64,000 nt of DNA, taken from Phoronis australis. Its lineage: Eukaryota; Phoronida; Phoronidae. Location: positions 461,383 to 525,382 of the forward strand of contig NMRA01000031.1 in NCBI GenBank assembly GCA_002633005.1. The letters are read 5' to 3'. The notes below the pieces were generated by a model. It was given only the letters and a program-made list of their open reading frames with translations, had not been told where the DNA came from and did no database searches. Below are positions 1 through 12,700 of this stretch, one piece after another (the stretch's first letter is position 1; every line of letters begins with the position of its first letter). Made by a program: the position numbers and the translations under genes.

Positions 1-523
1 ACACAGTATGCACACACTACCCTACGAAGCCCCTGTACAACATTACCCTTAGAACCCCCAGTCAATACCTTCTCCCCTTCTACACAGTATGCACACACTA
101 CCCTACGAAGCCCCTGTACAACATTACCCTTAGAACCCCCAGTCAATACCTTCTCCCCTTCTACACAGTATGCACACACTACCCTACGAAGCCCCTGTAC
201 AACATTACCCTTAGAACCCCCAGTCAATACCTTCTCCCCTTCTACACAGTATGCACACACTACCCTACGAAGCCCCTGTACAACATTACCCTTAGAACCC
301 CCAGTCAATACCTTCTCCCCTTCTACACAGTATGCACACACTACCCTACGAAGCCCCTGTATAACATTACCCTTAGAACCCCCAGTCAATACCTTTTCCC
401 CTTCTACACAGTATGCACACACTACTCTACGAAGCCCCTGTACAACATTACCCTTAAAACCCTCAGTCAGTACCTTCGCCCTTTCTACACACAGTACACA
501 CACGTAACCCTATGAAACTCCCA
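1..523. repeat. 81-bp minisatellite array, about 6.5 units, cut by window edge
   Basis: Units start near 1, 82, 163, 244, 325 and 406, exactly 81 bp apart, each opening ACACAGTATGCACACACTAC. The first four are virtually identical. Units near 325 and 406 carry point changes, and a degraded partial unit runs from about 487 to 523. The array lies in the intron after neurabin exon 11 and continues beyond position 1. Confidence 0.95.
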
Positions 524-535
524 TCCATGGCTTAC

Positions 536-730
536 CTCCTTTAACTTGATGAACAGCACCTGAGGGTCCATGTCTGGCGTCATGGAGTCAGTACTACTAG
601 CGTCCCCGTCATCAGCTAGTGACCCACTAGTCTCCACAACCGGTGATATCTCATCTATCTCCTGTGACAGACGGTTGATCTTGGCAGGCAGTGGTGGTGG
701 CGCCTCATCAAGTGATTTCTGGAAATGCAC
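536..730 (-). CDS. PPP1R9: Neurabin coding exon 11 (residues 1009-1073), last exon in window
   Basis: Encodes an acidic/Ser-Thr linker ([16 protein letters not shown]) and ends with VLFIKLKE, which aligns with LSHKFKE of neurabin just before its LQIKHAV coiled coil. The donor GAG|GTAAGC is in phase 0, so the next exon, with the main coiled coil, lies left of the window. The sequence between this donor and the window edge is minisatellite. Confidence 0.88.
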
Positions 731-3700
731 CTAGGACTTTGATACTTCGTCCACATAATACACAATACGAATGGCAGTGTTCTATCACTTGTTTGACTCC
801 ATATAAGTGACTATTGCCTTTTATTTGATAACTCACTTCATAGTAAGTTTACTTCACATAGTGTTCAATGGTCTCAGGGTTACAGTGCCAGGCACTCAAA
901 CGTGCAGTGATGGATACAATGCCACGTCTTGGTTCCCCACAATTTCAAACATCTTAGGCAGAAATTCTCATAAAAATGCCCTATCCAAAGATCACGCCCA
1001 GGTATAATGCTTTCCAGCGCTTTTTGGGCTTATCATTGTGCATTTTAATTTTTTGTAATAATAAACGTTAAAGAAGACCAATCCAAAGTTTGATGAGGAA
1101 GAAGACAAAAAGACTGCAGCTATAGCTTAATGGAAAATTCATACTTATAATGACCAACGTCAGACCCTTTTAGTTACCTCAATCTCTTGCATTTGCTGCA
1201 GGTCTTGCTCCTTTTGAAGTTTCCGCTGCCTTTCCGCCTCCTCCATTTCCTGCCGTTCTCGCTTCAGTTGCTCCTCCAACAGGTGTCTCTGCCGTTCCTG
1301 CTCCTGTTCCTCTTCTCGCTCTCGCTGCAACTTCTCCTGCAGCCGGTCCAGCCTACAGAGGGGGCAACACAACACTCCAACATTTAGTGTAATGCCGGCA
1401 ATGAAAATCGGAACAATCTGGTATGATCATATTCTTTCAAAACAATCAAGAGCACTTACTGTAAAATATAAAAGGATCCGTGCAAGCACGTTGGTCAGAG
1501 TTCAAAGCACAATTCTAGTGTTTGTAGTTAGTTGAGTGGTGTATGTACACGATCTGTAACTGTCACAGACAACTGCACACAAGACGGCAATTTCCCCACT
1601 TCACAACCGTACACAATGTGTCTTAGGGTGACATGGTACAGACTTGCGGATGGGGTAAGCCTTCGAAAGTTGATACAAGAAAACAATGCAAAACGAGACA
1701 GATATTTGAATTAATTTTAAAGACCCATTCCTCCATAAGATCAGGGAACCACTTTCACCGGGAATGAAACTGAGGCATAGGTACTAAATACTCCCAGTGA
1801 TACTACAGACAGCTACAAGTCCAGTAAACTACCTTTCTTGCTCATCAGAGAGCTGCTTTTGCATCTGTTGTAGACGTTGTGCCTCGCGCTTACGGAGCTC
1901 CTCCCTCTGACGATCCTGCTCCAACGACTGCTGTATTAACTTTGCCACCTCGCTCTTGTCAGGGTCCTTCTCTCGACCAATCAAAAACCTGCAACAATGA
2001 ATTGAACATAAAAGCTAGCAACTTTAAAATTTTCTTAATTTCGTTAATTCACTTTATGAAACAGGACTGACCTTTTGTCTAGTAACAAACGTGTTTACAA
2101 TAAAGTGATAAGTACAAAAAGCACATCAAACACAGATTATTTGTCACCTTAGAAAATCTACATATGAACCAGAATCAAAACTAACATCTACATTAAAACA
2201 AATAATTTTGCCCTTGTGGCTGTAACTTAAGTGCTCAACTACCTTCATTACAAAAAAAAACAATAAAGCTCAAACAAACATGCCTTGAAAAAAGCATTAT
2301 CATTTGTCCATCAGTGACCTCTGTTGCCTTGTCTATTCTACATCACTTACTTACAATTTGCTTTTATCATATATCACTCATGTTTAACTTGCTGTGAGGT
2401 ACTGTTCATTTTTGCTAATACATAAGGCATTGCACATCTTATGCCGTGAATTTTGTCATGCACTAGGTAATCAAATGCTTTGGACAGGTCTATAAAGAAC
2501 ACAACTCACTGCACTGTGCCACTGGTGTTGCGCAGCACTGAAGCAGCATAAGCCTGGGTGACACCCACTAGACTTTTCTTGTCTACTTCAATAATTTGGT
2601 CATTCACACGGATCCTACAAAACAAAACAAACCAAAACATGCCTTACTTTGCCTGGGGTGTGTTCCATAGACCAAATTTCTTGTGAGAAAATCGGGATCA
2701 CGCAAAACCATGCTAAACTCGGGAACTTACTAGCGTAGACTAGCAAAACGGCCAGCACTGAAGAGATTCGTCAGAAGGAGGCTAGAATATGTTGAATTAT
2801 CAACGAAAATTCACAGTTTCTACTCCATAATATAAAATTTCTCAAAGCAAAAGTCTTGTATCTTCTGTTATATAACGTCTATCCCTAAGAATTTATATTA
2901 CATAAAATCAAAACTGCTTTTTTGCCATCAAATGGTATATCAATCACCATCTAAAAGGTCTCAACAAAGAAAAAACAAGTTCAAATTGTGGGAACATTAA
3001 TGAATATTCATTTCTCAGACTGTGCCGAAAGTATAACAATTTCTTTTAAAGCCTATCTTCAATGGTAACAATTGTAAATTTGGTTCGTACAGTATGTTAA
3101 GAGCATCGATCTGAGCCATAAATTGCCAAATGTAACGAACTGTCAAGCGTATTGGCTTGCTTTAATCTAGGTCACCGCGAGAATCATCTTTTAATTCAAA
3201 CAGCTGCGAATAACACCTGCACACCATGGTGTTCCATTCAGACCCATATTCAATACAACCTTTTGTTGTTTGTGCTGGGATCTCGCAGTGACGCAACACG
3301 GCACGAAAAGGCAGCTTCACCTATCATTAGACGGGCTTACATTTGCGTGATTGAACTCGCGTTTTCTTATTTTACTAAAACTTTGCTAGGACTATCTGGT
3401 TAGCCCAACACATCTAAAATAACAAAATTCCATTGAAGTTAGGCTTTAAAGGGACGTAGTAAGACAGAAAAGTGATTTCCTGAGATCAGTCTAAACATGG
3501 ATTCAAACCTGCAGCCCTGCCGTCACAATCTAAGGCTCTAAACATCACAGCAGAGCACTTTAAGGTTATTTAACTTGTAAAATCACTGGCTTTGATTTCA
3601 GTAAATTTCTTGCAGATGGCGATAAAAACACAAAAACACTGTTGTTTCATATATGTTCATACAAACCTAATAACTGCCAGTCAATTAAGGGCATTTCATA

Positions 3701-6700
3701 ATCAACTTAAAAATGCTTCACTGGCAAGCCATATTGTCAAAAATCGTGACCTGCTAGGGTCAGTCGCTCACCTGCCGTCCCTCTGGGCAGCGCCACCTTC
3801 AGTTAGCGTCTTGATGAATATACCCAGCTTCTCAAGGCCTGCGTCAGCTCCGACTCCCATACCAATAATAGACAATCCCAGACCCTCAGGACCTGAAACA
3901 GATGACTAATTGTTCACTGAACATACACTGGTGATCAAGCCACAGCAAAACATAGTGGCAATAGTCAAATCCACAAGTCTTATACTTTAAAATCATTCAC
4001 AAGTCGGGTAACGCTTCTGATATGCATTGTGACACCTGACTAAGTAATGCCACAGCTCAGAAAATCAAATTTTGTAGTCCACGAGGAAAGGCAATACAAT
4101 TGCAACGACAGAGTCAATCTGTGCTGAAATGAATTGTCCACAGACAGAGCTAACACAATCGTGCGTAGAATAATAGTTGGATGACGAATATGATGACAAA
4201 GAATGTTAATGGCTTGGGTAGCAAAATGACTTATACGACAGTGCAACAAATGATCAAATGCCTTACACAAATCTAAGAACCAAAAATCTACTGGCAAAGC
4301 GCAGAAATGAGACTGCAACTACTTTGAGTGTGAAGTGCATAAATCAACTGCCGTGGACAAGTTCCAATCAAGTGTTTAACCGCAACACGCACTCCGTAAC
4401 CACTTAACCCCTCTACTGACCTTTCTGCAGATCAACTGGAAATACGTTCATTCTTTCCACTCGCTTCTCCAGCTCATACTCGGCAGAGGCCGCCACTGGG
4501 TCGATGTCTTCGTTCCTGCGGTCGTACTCATGCACTGCGAATGTGTGGTAAACCTGTAGCAAGCAAATCCAGACATCAGCCTTGTTACAACATTAGGACA
4601 AATGAATTTTGATTTGCTACTGTCACATGTTCCTATTGGTCAAATAAACATCACATCACTGGGTCAATTCACCTCATCTTAATATTTGCCTTCAGTGTTT
4701 TTGCCATCTTATCATGTACTTACCAAAATTATAACAATAGAGTTGATATTCGTAAAGGACAGTGAAAACATATTTCCATCTTGAAAAGCTTGACATTGAA
4801 TCTTGCAACACTAGAACACTGGTATTGTGTAGGTAATAATTCGAACTTCTTCTTATGATCAAAACAAACTGTTCAAAACACAACACTGTCACAGATTTAA
4901 GACTCCATGGGATATAGCACAGGTCACAAATTTTTGTCCCACTGGTCAGTAATGAGTCAGTGACTGACCGTTTAGCCAGCTCCAACCAGACAAGCAGCAG
5001 TCTGCACGGAGTTTTAGCTTTACTACCACTGTCTGTGGTCATCACTTGGGTCGGGAGTACAGGACAAGAAGCACATCACCACCACATGCTGGCAAGTTGT
5101 TGTGCAAGCCACAAAGCAACACTCCATCACAGTCAAATTTATGAAAATCAAAAACATAACACCACATGAGGCATCACAGCAGGGGTTCCAAAAGGGGATG
5201 CTATATTCACTACTTACACAAATTCGCCATTATGCTTGAAAACGAGGTTTTGTGTAAAAACTACAAATGGTTGTGCATATTTGGAACACGCGCGTTCTCA
5301 TGTTTTTCTTGTTAAACTTGATGCTAAAATGAGTCATCGAGTCCTAAATAATAATGCACAACAATCATTTTTACAGCGCCACCAAATTGTGCAAGCAATG
5401 AATATAAGATGCAACTGAAGTCAGCTCCGCGATGTATGAAAAATTATCAAACCAGTTGGCTATTTTTGACCGGTTGAAGTTTGGTCGACGACTCACTCGT
5501 ATAATACCAGCAGGACAAAAATTTGTGACCTGTGCTATGGTGATCCCTCCAAATATTTACTTTTATTGGGTCTTTACAGAACCGTATTTTGGAAGGTTTC
5601 TTTGCATTGGGGTACAAATGGTCATCATGGTCACCGTCCGGGATCCCTTCAATCTCAAACCACTCCAACTCGGGACTCTCCTCTACTTTACCCGCCTCCG
5701 TGTCCCCCTGTTGGCCGTTCAGAGATGACCAATCAGCGTGTGCCACGTCACCACACTCCTCTGCTGGTGGGTGTTCCGTCCCGTCTCCATCCTCCCTCTG
5801 ATGTAATAACTCTACAACCTGTTGTGCTTCTTCGTCACTTAGTACGTCTTCCCGACTTTAAAAGAACACCATATGGTATAGGAATATGCTGACGCGTTGT
5901 CAATGCTACAATTTTTTTGCATTAACAGAGGCACACATTGGAAAGCAGTTACCATAAAAAATCTTCAATTTGGGACAAAAAATATTGCTAAAATTGGCAT
6001 ATTTCAATTTTCAGAGGGTTACCACATTGTTGCGAATGTTCAAAATGCAAATGTTGCTTGGCAACAGCTACATCATACAAGTCATGTTAACTGCAAAGTA
6101 AATTTTCTTGAAAAGTAATTTTTGAAGAGAACTCACATTGTGTCCCAAACCGTACCATACATTCCTTTAACTTGGAAAATAGAAAATTTACAACAGATTC
6201 CATTTCAAACATTGCAGGGCTGGTAATGCCCGCCAAAATTTGAGAGCTTTAGTTCGACCACAGGTTATCTTTCAATTCCAACTTAATGGCTGAAACCAAT
6301 GCACAAAAAAAAGAATTGAAATTAGTCACAGATTGTTCCTTAGTCAACATAGGTGTGATATCTAGGCTTGGGAGGAAGCGGTAGTTCGTTATTGTTTGAT
6401 GCAAGACTCTACAAGTTGATGAGTCATGATACGATATTTTAGTAGTTGAGCATAGTCTTGAACAATAACAAACTTTCAGCTCTGTAAGAACGAACACCAC
6501 TTCTCATAATCTCGTATGAATAAGGAGCACAGATCAGATCAATTTCTTAGAGGTAAGGGACCTTAATAAGAAATCTTGTTTCTTCCAAGGTCAGACTACG
6601 CATCACCTTAGGGTCAGACTATGCACCATCTTAGAGTCAGAATCGATGGACACATTGTGTTAGTCAGCGTGAACATAAGCTCTTCACAGGCTATTTCGTA

Positions 6701-9700
6701 ACCAAATTTTAAATTTTTGTTTGGGAACATCTATGAATTCTGAGAACAAATGGATTAAAATTAACAATATTCCCTAAAAATATTCATTATAAGAAATAAC
6801 AATCATTGATAACTTTTAAACATTGAGGGTTACAGCTGTGGTTTCAAACCACACAAGTTGGCAAACCTCAAGACACAAAATGTACTAAAAATGGCACTTA
6901 AGCAGAGTTTGAGATTTGAGGCACAAGCAACATGATGGCACATACATACATACATGCAAACATACAAGTACACACACACACACGTGTGCAAACATACACG
7001 TACACATACACACACACACATACACACATGCAAACACACACATACACACATGCAAACATACACGTACACACACATATACACACACATGCAAACATACACG
7101 TACACACACATACACACATGCAAACGTAAACGTACACACACATACACACATGTAAACATACACGTACACACACATACACACATGCAAACATACACGTACA
7201 CACACATACACACATGTAAACATACACGTACACACACGTACACACATGTAAACATACACACACATACACACATGCAAACATACACGTACACACACATACA
7301 CACATGCAAACATACACACACATACACACATGCAAACATACCCCGTACACGTACACACATATACGCATGCAAACACAAACATCCACACACATACACATAA
7401 GCAAAGTTTAACACACACGTACACACACAAACTCAAACAACTATGAGTTAAACTTAAATAATTATACGCACTGTTTTGAGAGACAACATTATCACACTGA
7501 TCTAAATAACACAACACACTTATGCAGACACAAAAAAACATCTTTTTAACTGCATATGTAGAATATCCCTACTTTCACTGACTGCAGCACATCAGGAAAT
7601 AACACCAGATACTCTGACACTTGTAATGAGGTAAGGAACGCCATTTGATTTACGTTTAATCACCTTTGGAAAGGCAATGCATCCATCCTAATCATTCTAA
7701 GCAATACTTAAATTTCTTTACAGCACCAATCCATTGAAATAAGTTTACTTGCACGACAATTAGAGCTTATGTTGGAGCAAACAATTAGCCCAACATTCAA
7801 TTCACATGTGATGCGACTGGACGTTCGAAGCAGTGGTATATTGCAACACCTGATTTGTTAAAAAAATCCTAAATCTAGAAAAAGTTGAGGATGAACGATA
7901 ACAAATCGTTAACATTCGCAACTCAACTAATGTGTCCAACAACACTCGACAGCATCAAGGAAATCACTTTAGTAATCTCACTTCACTAAAGAGTTCTGTG
8001 TCAGGGATTTTATGTCTGCTATTAAGAGACATCAAAGCTTTAAGCATGGCAATAAACAAAGGTAGAAAACGATGATTAAGGACGAATATAGTTCAACTAC
8101 AGAATACAGGCGTTCACAAAACATCCCCAGAGGTCGAGATTCTTGCAGCTGGGTGATAAATCAATAGCAAATACAGGATTAACTTACCAAAATTAGAGGA
8201 TAACAACAGCAACTGGTTGGAAGATCTATCAGTAAGACCTGCTGCTATAATGATGCCAGTTGTTTTAAACAGACATTCACCTGTTACTGCTGTTCATTCT
8301 ACTCACAGAGCTGCAGGCAGAGTTTGTAACTGTCTAGAGCCACCATACAGTGTACTCAACAAACTGGGTGCACCAAAACTTTATACACAATAATCTGAGA
8401 CATGAATATTAGAAAAAGGTTTTACTGGAAACCAATTCAGCTTCGTTTACTCCAGGAATCCCAAAGTTTCTTTTGCAAGGCACAATAAAAACGCCACACC
8501 TTGACCCCCAACTCTAATGGAAAAGAACTGATGAACAGATACGTTCTGACTCCACACAGTCACGCTGCCTTCCAGCCAAGGTATACTACCAAAGAAGGAA
8601 CAACTCTCACTCCATCACTGAATTCATTCCCACATTCAATTTGAAAAAGAATCCACTGCAGCCAATATAGATATGTTTATTTTAATTAATCTCTGCCTTG
8701 GCACATCGGGTTTATTGAAAAATAGTCTGTGTACAAGCTGCACAAGTTGTTGTGTTTCAGGCAAAACCTCAAACATTTTTTTTTTACAATAGCAGTCAAA
8801 TGCGGCATTTTTTGCTAACTTCTGCTCTGTGTAATACAAACTTTGGGATGACTGGAATAAAAAACGCCATTAACTCCTACTAAAAACATATCCGGGTACT
8901 GTACTGTATTAAAATATTCTGTTAACATTTTTGGGACACCCTATATATGTTAATTAATCCAGCAACAGAATGGTATACTGGTAAAGTGATATCCCTGGAG
9001 TTGTGTGTTGAGCAGCAACACTGTTGTACCTAACAAGCAGCTCCAAATGACACTATTGAGAGCAAGAGAACAGTTTTCTTGAGATAAGTGAGACATCCAC
9101 CACTCAGGGGAAGGGAAGTCTTGTTATGACTGGTAATCCCTATTTGAGCCCACTAAGTGACATCCAATCAACATTCAGAACTGGATTGCATAATTTAGTG
9201 GTCACCGATTCTGGTTCTCACTGAGGTCCAGTTAGGTTTTTGGTACTTGTTGTCACTAAAAAACTAGTGTTCGCGTGTTCTTAAAGATCACTGAAAAGCC
9301 ACATGTACACGGGGCGCAGTTGACACGGAACAGATGATCAGGCACAAGTATCCTATATGGCACAGAGCAAGCTGACACCACGACGGCCATTCTTGACACC
9401 ATTGAGATGTAGAGAGAGTTGCACTCGATCAGTTGCTCCAGTGTCAACTACACATCTAAACACCAACTGGGATAAGGCAGAAGGGACCATTTCTATTACG
9501 CTAACTCAATAACATAATTATATATGGGTGATCCGTTGGCATTCTATGTGGTTTGGACATTCACTATTGCACGTACAAACACGTCTTCATGTAAATGACT
9601 CATACTAACCCAGTTTGCGATCAAATGCCGTACCCTATGCAACTCACACTGTGACAATTGCTCCTCATGTAAAATGGCCATAGTCCACTTAGGACAACCC

Positions 9701-12700
9701 ACAGCAATACAAGCACATACTGACCCTTCAAACAGGATTTGAAAAAGAACCATTACATTGACCACAGCAGCATTATCCACACCTAAAGCAAAGTTATCTA
9801 TCTTTTTGGCTGATTTCTACCCGATCATGCAAACCGACCACTAACTGTGACCTACTAACATTCCGTAGGGTAGAGAATACCGCGAGGCACCTTCTTCACT
9901 GACACCACACAACATCTGACACAAGACGACCTTGCTGTAGTTAGACACGCCCCGTGCTGACTTTGGCCTACGCCTCACGCCAGAATCCTCGCCCAGCGTT
10001 CCGCAATCTTTTCCCCTTACCCCCGAGTCCTCTACTGGCACCTCTGCGCGAGGACGTCTCTTCAACAAACGAGGACTGCATGTGTTGGCTATAAACTTCA
10101 ACATGTTCCGTCCAGCTGGCTACAAGGTGCTAAATGTTTAACAAGTTCCACAAATTCCAGTCAACGTTTTTCATTCTCTTGACATAAAGAATGCATCAGA
10201 TGCATCAACGTATTTCCAACTACTTGATTGATAACAAGAACAAGGTTTTCCGCCCTAACTATTGTGTCCAGCACTTAGTATCTGTATTCCTTGGCTCAGA
10301 CCAGTAGTCAGTGACATCAGTTGTGTTCCAGTTCAAAAGCACACTCCATCAAGCTCTAATTAATGTATTAGATTACACCACTGCAGTATTCCTAGAAACC
10401 CTTAAGTGCCTGCTAGACATGGTCACTGTTAGTTCAACACCCATCAACAGCAGCTGTGGTTGACTACCAACACCAAAGACTGTCTTGTAGTAACACAGGT
10501 CCACACCTCACTTCTGTCACAGTTCTCACTACACAGGTCGATCTATATGAACTGAAGGCAAGCTACAGTACTGTTTCAGGTAAACAACTTATGGCAGCGA
10601 TGGTGATATGAAAACATGCTTTACCAGCTAGTTCAGCGATGACTCCCTTACCACATAAAGCACCGTGAATCAGCGAGTGTTCTGATACAGTTACCAGTTA
10701 ATGACCGAGTGATACATCACCACATCAACAGTTCATCAATTAGCTTTGTTAATGAGATTACGCCATTTGGTGATCCCTGATATTAATACTCTCATATACA
10801 TCGCAACCTCTCACACAGTTTAACTGCAATAATCCTCCATGCGCAGACTATTGAGTGCGAGATGTATTTCCATTAACCAAAAGCGACTAAGTATTTCCAA
10901 CTCCTATTCCACCCTCATCGACCACCAGTCACAGATAACAGTGTTCATTCCAATTCACACAACTGACACCACCTTTTTTATCACACAACACAATGCTGTA
11001 CATCCCACAGATAGCCACTGATAACACTACATCCCTGGCCAACATTTCCATCCTCTTCATAAACCACAGCTCCATTCATCAATACATCTAACTCGATTAG
11101 CTGGCACTTTCATGAGCTCTAGCCAGAGAGTTGACCAAGGGCACATTGTTGCCATACAACCACAGTATGCTACTGGTAATGCAGTTGAATAGACCATTTC
11201 ATTGATTAATTGAATCACAGGAGAAATAATGAGTGAGAATCGTCTATAAATGGTTTAATCCATCTGGCACAGAAGTCTTCAGTGTTGTTGGAGCATAAAA
11301 GAGACATCCTAGTCACTGACACACAGACTAAGACACTTGGACACACACAGGTAACAGCAATAAGCACACATGTATAATGCGTACATAACAACATGTATGT
11401 TACGTGTATTTGACTGGAATAAAATCTAAGTTGCACAAGTCTCCATCGACATCACGTGGACTGTATGTGGCACTGACTATGTGTCTAGTATCTATCTAGT
11501 GACAAAGCTTATTTCAACTGTCCGTCCTAGTGAAACGATTTGGAAATCAAAATCCACAACTACCCAACCTAGTGGAGGGCACTTCTTTCTATAACAAGGC
11601 AAAGTTTAACACTCTTCCAAAAATTATTCTGTTGCAAATTTGTTAGTGTTTCATAGTAAATTACACCTGGTAGCCATTACCAGACATTCATGATTAATCG
11701 TAATCATAAATTATAGCCATCAGTTAAATTAATTAATTAGAAGTTTCTAAAGTAAGCAGGAACAAAAAATAAAGCAATGTGCCATGGAACTATGGTAAGC
11801 TGTGGCTCTGAAAACCAAACACATAAAAACAAAGCCAAGAGTGTGACAAGCAACTAAACACAAGACAGTGAGCGAAAACTATACCAACAGTGCAAAGCGC
11901 AAGCAGGACATCACGCGGCATGCTGAGATAGGTGCAACACGGAAGGTGGGAAGAACACAGCCTACCCTTTGGACGGTACGCTGGTGGAATACTCCTGCAT
12001 AGGTGCATCATCCGAGGACTCGTCATTACTTTCTAGCTGTATGACCGAGGGTGTTACTGCGTCCCTGCCAGCCCAAACAAGGTTATGAGTGTTAGTGGCG
12101 ATTGGGGGGTCAACATCACCTTAGTGCAGGACAGGTACTTGTTATGACCAGCTGATGTGAGTGACGTCTATTGACAACTATGTTTATACAGAGGACTGTG
12201 TGTATAACAGGCATTGGTGGAATGCAAATACACAACAATAAATTCTTACCATAAATTCTTACATGACTAAAGCTGATAAGATTAAAAGGTTAATTGGAGA
12301 AATTACCACAGACACCAAGTTGTAAAATACTGTAAATGGTCACCATAAACAAATGAAATTACCACACCATTCAACAGACAGACATGTAATTTTTAAAAGG
12401 GGCCTTGGTATTACAAGGCAAACCAAGTTTACAAATCAAAAGAAAACTAATACAAATCTTGTCCACCATTTGTTGAAATCTTTACAAAATTTAGATCATT
12501 CAAAGAGCATTGTTGTAAGTTATACTACGAAGTATAAACTATTGGGGTAAAACATGCAACTGTTTTCTTAACCAAATTTAAAATTGCAAGGAAAGCGTTG
12601 TTAACAGGACAAGGTAAATATTCCATCGCCATGAAAAAACTTATCAGTGAACATAAGCACCCAATTAATAACTCTCATTTCAATAATCCATTAAGGTGTT

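Noticed and set aside
1-535. CRISPR-like array at the left edge
   Set aside because: Units are contiguous 81-bp tandem copies without unique spacers, in an intron of an animal gene.
5566-5892. Plus-strand open frames over neurabin exon 5
   Set aside because: Antisense shadows. The minus frame carries the conserved PP1 motif and correct splice sites.
6830-7541. Long open frames of up to about 218 codons on both strands
   Set aside because: They are translations of the CA-rich minisatellite (Cys/Val or His/Thr repeats) with no start context or non-repetitive protein.
9841-10104. GC-richer basic open frame in neurabin intron 4, considered as an alternative exon
   Set aside because: The good donor (GGGG|GTAAGG at about 10020) leaves a phase that does not fit the next exon, and no homology to neurabins is seen.
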